From Anas platyrhynchos (taxonomy: Eukaryota; Chordata; Aves; Anseriformes; Anatidae): a stretch of 64,000 nt of DNA. Below are positions 40,001 through 49,000 of this stretch, piece by piece (the stretch's first letter is position 1; each line of letters starts with the position of its first letter). Below the pieces are notes generated by a model. The model saw only the letters and a list, made by a program, of their open reading frames with translations. It was not told the origin of the DNA and made no database searches. The stretch spans positions 7,101,001 to 7,165,000 of the forward strand of contig NC_092607.1 of assembly GCF_047663525.1 (NCBI RefSeq). The letters are read 5' to 3'. Both the position numbers and the translations under genes were made by a program.

Positions 40001-43000
40001 CTGGAGAGTTTTTAAACATTTGTCTTGTGAGATCTGGACAAGCAACATTTGGGGAAGGAGGTACAAATGGGAATAAATATGAAAACTAAAGAACACCAGT
40101 TGCAAGAACTGACTTGAAACATGAGCTAACCAAAACTAATATTCATAATAATTATGTTTAGTTTCCAAAAAATTGAATGACAGCTAAACATCCTACGATA
40201 TCAGACAAACATTATGTACAACTTCCCACTTATTTTTCAGAGGAAGAGAAGAAACAGCCTTTGCAGATGTTTCTTGGAAATATCTGCATGTTATGAGGAT
40301 ACTAACAGATACTTTAGTGCCACCACCACGCACAATGCATACATCTGTTGTACCATGGGCCTTGGAGATAGCTGGAGCAAGCAGCTAGGAAAAACCTACA
40401 CTACTCCTGTTGGAGAAAAAAGCCAGTTTTTGCCCATTTCAACTGTGGGTGAGGCCACAAGCACGAAACCCCAGCACCTTTCTGCTGACCCAGTTCTTCC
40501 CCAAGGTTACAGGCTGACCAGCTGTCAGTGGGAGGCCACGAGCAGCCTCCCATTTCACCACCCCTCACGCGGGGCTCATCACCTTCCAACTGGGTCAGCG
40601 TTTGTGCGATGCCTTATCTGCACGAAGCCTCCGCGCCGTGATGGTTATCAGCACTTCGTCACCGGCTCCAGACAGAGCTATTACCTGCTGCCCAAGCCCA
40701 GCTTCTCAGCCTGTATGCAAACAGCAGCAGTGCCTTCGGCCTGAAGCGGCCCAGCCGCGCGGCCACCTCACCTGGCTCCGGCTGGAGGCTACAGAGACAC
40801 AAAGCCAGGAGGCACCAGCCCAGCCTGGCCTCCTGCATTTAGGCCAGCCTCGAGTTTCCCCTCATTATCTACCCTTCGAGCACAAGGCTTGCTGGCTGTA
40901 CTCCATCCCAGAAGGCATCCAGAGGCTGTGCACACCGCGCCGCCCTCCCCGGCCTGCCAGGAAGGCTTCGCCACCGGGAGCGTTACTTCAAGTTTGTCTG
41001 GTTACAAGTGCTAATTAAGCAGTTAGCTCTTACCTACGAGATTAACGCACAGCATTACAGGAAACTTTTCTTTGTGTCCCTGCTTACACACAGCAACCAA
41101 ATTGCCTCTAGCATATCAGTATTTCGGATATCCTAGACAGCCTTTCATCTAATGGCATGCCCTCTTTTCCAGAGTCTCCTCCCTGACGCAGTCAGTTTCT
41201 GAGTCACTTTTGTATCTCTTCCACTTCCAAAACACAAGCTTAAATCTTTGATGCCCGACAGTGGGCCTTGATGTTCTGTGTCTTGCCCATTATGGCCAGC
41301 GCAGATTATCTTCCTGTCCTACTCTCCAGGGCCCCTTTATGAACCCAGCATAGTTATTTACCCTTCCCAAACATAGCATCACACCGGGACTTTCACTCAG
41401 ACATTTCTCCATTACACTCATAGATCCTTCTCAGTATCAGGCCAGAACAACAGCTGTAGGCTGTGCAGGCTGCAATCCCATCATCTGGAATGGACACAGG
41501 AAATGTGAGAGCCCCAACCATGGAACTGCCTGGTGCTCATCAGTCTTCCGACACCCCAGGATATTTATTTTAACTCTCATGTCAAAAGGCAATCGGTACA
41601 GACTCCAATTATTCCAAAATCCTGGATAAAACCAATGCTCTAGAAAGCCCAACTGAAACACCCCACATGCATAAAGTGATCTTTAAAAGAAAAGAAAATT
41701 AAAAGCAATATCAGAAAAGTCTTGTGTGGATGTACTCTTGTCATACTCGGTGTTATGGTTCCTTTAACAGAGAATCAGAGGGTGCAAGTCTGCCTTCCAC
41801 AAAGGCAGCTCTCGTAAAAGCCACTATGATAAAGTCTCAGGACCACGTACACAAACAACCCTTCCTAAATGCTGTTAGCTGTCAAGGCATGCTCACCACA
41901 CAGCTGGTGCACAAGGAATGAGGGCACCCACACTTAGTGGTGGCTGCTTTAAAAAGTCTGGAGCCATGAACGTACTTCTCACCCATCTTCAGTCAGCTTT
42001 TTTTCAGAAGCTGAAACTAGGTGAGGCCAGCACTCCTCTTCTGCATGGAATTAGCCATCATCCAGTGAAAAAAAAATAATCTCTATATAAACATAACTGA
42101 CTTGCCAGGTAACATTCTAACCATATGCCATCATGCTTTTCAACCATTCAGGTGCATAAGAAAATTTTCAAAGATGAACATCTTCCTTCCTCCCCTCACT
42201 CCCGATGTTTTTGGCAACCTACCCTCTTGTGCTTTGACATCTGCAAGGCTGCATTCCTCTTGCTCGGCTTCAGTGCTCTGTTTAATGTTCTCTACTTCCA
42301 GCCAAAAACTGTCCATTGACAAGTTGTCCAAAGAATCTACCCTGGAAGTGACGCTCTCTGACAACGGGGATACCAAAGGACTCTTCGGAGGAAGCTGGTT
42401 CATTTTGCAAGGGCAATGTCTGGTACTGAGAGAGGAAGAGATAAGGAAGAGAGATTAAGCTGCACATATTCAGGTATGGCATTCACAATACATCCTTTTT
42501 GATTAATGGCTGCAGTAAAAGCCAAACACAGGTAAGTACTACACTTCTTTTTGTTAGTTTTTGGCAATAACAGACAAGGTTGGGATCAAATCCACCAGAG
42601 CAGGGGAAAAAAAAAACAAAAAACCTACTGTCCAAACACTTGAGCAGACACAATATCGGCACAAGTCCTCCTATGCTGTCCTTCCATCAACCTCCGAGAT
42701 ACCTCCTGCGTTTCCCAGCCTTGCTTCCAAGATCCCCCTGTAAGCTTGCTGTTACATCCTCTAGATCCACAGACAACCAAGACATTTCAAACTTCACACA
42801 CACGTGCTCTGCCTATCTGGCAAGCCCGACGACTCTCAGCCACAGCAGATGAACCTCTGGAGTCTTGTCCCCTGTATGCAAAATCTGACACAGCTCTGTG
42901 CCCTGCAGCTCGGTTCACGCAATGAACAGCTCAGATGTTTGAGGCCCTCTTTTCCTGCCCAGACCAGATTTTTTGGCTGTGAAACAGTGGAAGCGTCCTG

Positions 43001-46000
43001 GGAAACCCAAACATACAGAATTTTCTTACCACCCTGCTGAGTAATTCGTGGACAGCCAAAGTTCTGACTGGCGTTGTTCAGCTAAGCTTTCAGCCTCCCT
43101 AAAGGAAGCTGTGAGTTTCTCATCGTTTCATAAGAAATGCCTCTCCTAAAATGAATTTGTTCTTCTCTTCAAAGGGTTGTAAGCCCTTTAAATCCTGCTG
43201 TGTATCTTTTTAAAAGACAAAAAGTAGTAGGTGTAAGAGTAGCCTACTTATATAAACACCTCAACGGTTTAACTTCGGAACGCAAAACTCAAGAGACCGC
43301 ATGCTATGCCAACTCGGCATGGTTTTAAAAACGTTCCAAGAATAGCTGTGAACAGCCACCACTACAAAACACAGCGCAGAATCGCTTCCTAGTCACAAGA
43401 TGAAAAAAAAAAAAAAAAACAAAAAACAACAGTTAAGTCTTATGCTTTGACAGAACATGACAATGAAACCACCACCAAAATTAAATTAACCTCACAAGTA
43501 CAGAAGGACTACGAAAGTTACTGATGGCAAAATACCTTGCAAATTTTAGTTCCCTTCATTTTGGAAAGCCATTACTAGCAGTTCTGGCACAAACTGCTAT
43601 TATAAGAAGCATTTCAAGTCTCAAAATAACAAACGTGAAGATCTAAGAACTAGGAGGCACATGGTAGAGGACATTTTGCTCTTATATTTACACATGTACA
43701 TGCATACTCTGCTTATACTTTTCTAACATGCATGCAGCCAGCCTTTCTCTTCTAAAGGTCAGAACTGAAGCGATAACCATCACTGCAGAACATCTGGAGG
43801 CAGCAACAGAGTGGAGAACATGAATAGTAAGTCTTTTGTTTGTTTTACAGGAACACAAAAGTTAAAAATTGAAAAGAGCTATTGCACCACACAGCCCACT
43901 TCCAACAAAGGCAGAGGCATTCTGCCTGCTTTGTTATCCATCCACATCTTTTCTCCCTTCCTACTCCTAGATGAACAGACCTGCAGCTGAGATTCCACTT
44001 CACAGCATGGAGAAGCACTTAAATATTCAATCTAAGATTTTATTATTGGTTTTTAACCTTCATAGTTCCCATCCATTTTTCACAGCTCTCATACAGCTAC
44101 CATCCTAAATCATTATTTTCCTTTTAAACTTCACACTTAAACTCTTTATCCTGGTGGGTAAATGTAAAGAGTTAAAATTAAAACCAAGGTCAGGAGTTAA
44201 AATTTTAGCTGACTTTGCTTACATCAACTCTTCAATACTCCTCTACATCTCTGCATCTCCTCGCATTTGGCTGCCAGCCTTCTCATAAGAGGATTAGGTT
44301 TAAACAAGGCCACCCTGCTACCATCAAAAAGCCTATTTCAGTACATCATTGCCATGATGTCCTGTTAGGTTGCTATAGGACAGTCAGAGATCACCACGTG
44401 CGACGTGAGTTTAAGAGAAGAATTTCTGATCACTTTGAGGGATGTGCTTTTGGCCAGCATCACTTCCAGAAGCACCAACGCAGCCAAGTTTGCACTGCAG
44501 AGCAGTCTCTCAACACGTAACACCAAACAGGCTGAAGAGCTGCCTCACAAGCTGTCCTAAATTGCTATGCTGGAGGCACTTAGCAGGCACGTAACTACTC
44601 CTCTCGCCATAAGCTGCCATGGTGGGATCGTGCAGTGCAGTGTTTATGTAAGTATCCTTCAGAATCTAAGTTACACAGATCAAAGTAACTCTAAAAGGTA
44701 CCTCTCCTTCATGTTCAGCCTCATTTAGAGCAGACTTATCTGGAATCCAAATGTCATCTGTAGATTCACACCGGAACAGCATTTACATCCAGGCTGCAGA
44801 CACAGCAACACCTATCTAACACAAGCTCTGCAGCAAGCCTGTGTCACCCAGAGCTATGGCAAACCCTTCTCCACACCTGCCACTGGCCTGCCTGGAAAAA
44901 AAGTTAAAAGAAAAAAAAAAAAAAAAACACAAACAAACAACAACAAAAAGGCCATATTTATGATCTTCAACTCTTTCAAAGGGTGACTTTACTCAGGTAT
45001 TCCACACGATTTATCCAGACACCAGCTTCTGATTGCAAGCTTTGTCCATGAGGTGCTAGGACCAGGTGAAGGAATGCCCACCTAAAGCATTAGGGCAGAT
45101 TCGTGGGGTATGTCTGAGAAGGGTCACAACATCCCTACAGTCCAGATCTTCAGGCTGCACTTCTGCCACTGGCTCTTTCGGGTCTACCAGCACCTTCAGC
45201 TCCATATCATGACAACATAGCATGGAGCCAGGATGCGGCTTTGTCAGACACCAGGGGAACTGCTGTAAGCACCCACATCCCACTGCGGCTCTTGCTTCTG
45301 TACCATCCACTGTCACTTTGCCTCCTTCCACTGGAAGGACACTGAGGTGAGCTAGAAGTCCTTGCATCAACGAGCTCCACTGCTAATCACACTGCATGTC
45401 TCCTACAGGAGAGCCATATTCGAACTGTTTGTGGGTTGGTCAGCCCAAAAGCCATCTGAACTTTTCTTCTCGACATCCCCACGGCGTGACGCACTATGCC
45501 TTGGTTCACCAACACACAGCAACCCTGCACAGCGTTAGCAGGATCCAAAGCCCAACTCTACAAATCCTGAGCTCCTGTGGCTGTCCTGCGAGATGGGACA
45601 ACACCTAGATAACAGAGCTAGTCAGACCTTAAAATTTAGAAAATGCTTTATTCTCTGGTCTGTTTTTTCTTGAACACGCTGCACAACACTTTACAAATGC
45701 CACCAGTCAAGTGGAAGGTTAATTTCAGATTCAGTCACCTATGAGATTGTTCTTCCTCATTGCATTCCCAAGTCAGCAGAGGGCAATCCGTGACGTATGA
45801 ACATAGCAACAGTTTAGATTTCAAGTGTAGATTGTTGGCTGAAAATGTTAATTGCTCAGTTGCAACTGGGCAAAGTGGAATAATCAAGTTCACTCAGATG
45901 CACTGTAAGCATTACAAAAAAGCTTAACATCAGTCAGATTTAAAAATTAACCCAGCAGAGGAGCGAGCTGGGTAGAAACACCTAGCTAAGGGCAAACGCT

Positions 46001-49000
46001 ACAGAACAACTCTGGGAAGACCAACCATCCTAATGCCATCTCCTCCTCTTGTCTAAGAGAGCTAATTGCAGTGGGATTCATCCACCTGGCTCACCTACAC
46101 ATTCAGTCTAGCCTGATTTTACCTGATTAATAGCAGTTATGAGAAACAAAACTAGATTGGTGTGGTCCTTTTATGGTTCATTTTCCTATTTTTTCTACAA
46201 ATCCTCTCTGTGTAGAGTGTTGGTAGCCCTTAAAGGCTGACTGAGTGTTGGTGGCTCACCAGCCCTGGGCTAGGATATGAAACCTCAGAGCAGTGTTTGA
46301 TCTGTTCCTAGATACTGCCAACACACAGCAAATGCATTGTAAACACTCAAGAAACTCTTGGCCCTCTTGAATATCAAAATAAGATAAACAGTGTTGCTTA
46401 GCATTTGTTCATTCCAGGGTTGAATCATTCTCATCAGAGACTTTCTCAAAGGATCAGAGCTGCCTGGACTGCTTCCCTGCTTGCTCAACATCCTCTCCTC
46501 ACCTACCAGATGAATAAATGAAGTTCCTTCTTAAGTACTGCAAACAGAACAGAAGGTGGCAAGTGTAAATGAAGAAAATGGAACTCCTTTAGCGCTGTTT
46601 CCAGAAGAAATAAGATGAAAGAAGGCAACAAGAACAGAACAATGAAGTTATGTAAGGCACATGCAAACACTCAGTTTAAGGGCATATCCACAAATGTGGA
46701 GCAAGCACAAAGAGACACAGGAAACAAAGAAACAGGTGGAATCTGAGTTAACCTCAAGAGCAAGCTATGAGCAGCACACCGAGTCGTATCATAGCAATTT
46801 GGATCACTAGCACAAAACAAGAACTCTTTTGAAAGAAGAGAGTTGGAAATTATTTTATCTTGTTGCAATTTTTTGACAGATAAAGATGCTAAGTCAGAGA
46901 ATAAAAATATGTTAACGAAACAAAACATGTGCACCAGCAACTCACATCAAGGTCAAAAACAGTCAATGAGTACAAGAACATAAGATTCAAGGAAACAAAC
47001 CAAGCACGCCTATGCAGGAAAAAAACCCTCTTTAATTTGCTTCCAAGTTCCTATCCTAAGCAAGCAGTTTAAATCCAGCTGAAGAACCAGGAAGATCAGA
47101 CCATCGCAGTTCCATAACATGACGGATTTTCTCATTTAAGACCAAGTGGTGAGATAAAGGCATCAAGAAGTAATAGTCGTGAGGATTTTCTCTATTTTTT
47201 CAAATACTCCTAAGTCATGTATAGATATATCTACATACTTATACCTAAATATAAGTATATATGTTTTACTTAAAGAATTGGAAGTTTACACCTCAGTCCT
47301 TCTTTCAAATCTATCAGTGTTAATGTGGTAACAGATCCCTGTTGAAGGACAACAGTCTACTCATCAAAACCTTAGATGAAGCACAACCTTAGGTGATGCA
47401 CAATTTGGGATTTCATTCAGGCTTGCAAAATTACAAAAAAAAAAATAAATAATCAACTTCCAATGCACAGATGTCAAGTTTAACACCAGAGATGTCACGG
47501 ACACAAGTTCCACAACTTTTCTATGAACAGAACAGAACCAATTCATAGCAAGTCAGCCAAAGGTCTACCTCAAAAGAAAGAGCTAATGCAAATCTTCAAG
47601 TCCTACTTTAAGGTCTAACTCTTCTTACAATCCCCCAAATTCTGCGCACAGCCTGCAGCACAGCCTGCCAGCTCCCCCTTCCCTCCACCCGTGGAGTAGA
47701 AGAGCGGTGCTGATGTCTCCCTTGGGAGAAAGCGAGCACAAGGCTGTTCAAGCTTCTTGGACAAGACCATAAAGACAGACTAATTATCAAATTACTGTGG
47801 CAAAGAGGAACAATAACTTACCCAATATACCCCTAGCATGCTTTACTTTCCCTGGCTTAACAACCCAGAGCAGTTTAAGAGTCAGCATTACAGCAATCAC
47901 AGCAGCAGCCTACCACTGACGGATCTTTGCATACCCGTAACCACACGGGGTTTACTCATACACACACTGCCACGCAGACTGTCTCAGGGTGTATCCCCTA
48001 CAAAAAGTCACAGTGCCTCTAACCCTCCCTGCCTCGTGTGGTACTGCTGCCTAACACCACTTCTGTTTGTATGAAGGCATTTTATCACAGACTTGGCACC
48101 TATGGGACAACGCACTCAAAGGTCTGTATCTACAGCACGAGCCAGAAGAGTTAAGGTGTCACTTGTGCAGCCTGCTAATAAGCTTAGAGCTTGTTTGCAG
48201 CACCACAGCAATCAGTTCATCAGGACGTGCCATTATGCAAGTGGCTTGGGGAGCAGCGTCACCGACGGCTGTTGTGAAGAAGCCTGTTCTGCAAGCAATA
48301 AAGGGGACACGCCACATCACTCTGTGTACATGAAGAGCAGGGCAGACCAGAGCCAGCTTTCCCCCACAGCACAGCCACTCCCCAGCTCCTGTCCTGACAC
48401 CCGCAGTGACAGCAGAAAGACAACAGTCGTTATCTGTCCAGCACTACGGGGAGAGAAACGCTTGCACATGGATGCTCTTGTGTAATGCATCCGGACCTGA
48501 CCTCTGGAGGCTCCCTCTGCCACAGCGCTGCAGGTTTTGGATAAAGCATGGTTATAAAACTTACCTGAACCCAAACACTGGTATCACAGTGTTTAAGGGC
48601 AAAGAAACACCATCTCAATACTCTCATCTCAGCCTATCGTCTGGAAGAGACCTACCTCCTCTCCCGTTAGGTAAGGGTCTAAATAAACAAGCTAAGGAAT
48701 AGCAAAATTTGCCTAAAATTGCAGATCTGCCTGGAGGTGTCTCAGGCTGAAACTGAAAACAGAACAAACACGGGACTGATAAACCCGTGCAGACACAGCC
48801 AAATCAGAAACACTCCAAGCCCTGTTTAGTCTAGTCTGTTAGTTTAGGTGCCTGCCCCGTTGTATTAAGGTTTGGGTTGACCTCAGGAGACGTAAGCCAT
48901 GCCCTCCCTCCATTTGTTTCACCACAAGGTCACCACAGAGGAGCCCAGGGCTGACTTTCCCTGCAGCAGCAAGGTAAGCCAAACAGGAAAGGCCCTGCAC

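Noticed and set aside
40214..40744. 176-codon plus-strand frame in intron 2
   Set aside because: No domain. It lies opposite an ARHGAP40 intron, with no splice signals or conservation evidence.
42282..42482. Minus-strand frame starting MPYLNMCSLIS over ARHGAP40 exon 2
   Set aside because: Wrong frame. The frame with SLDNLSMDSFW matches the family and keeps phase with exons 1 and 3.
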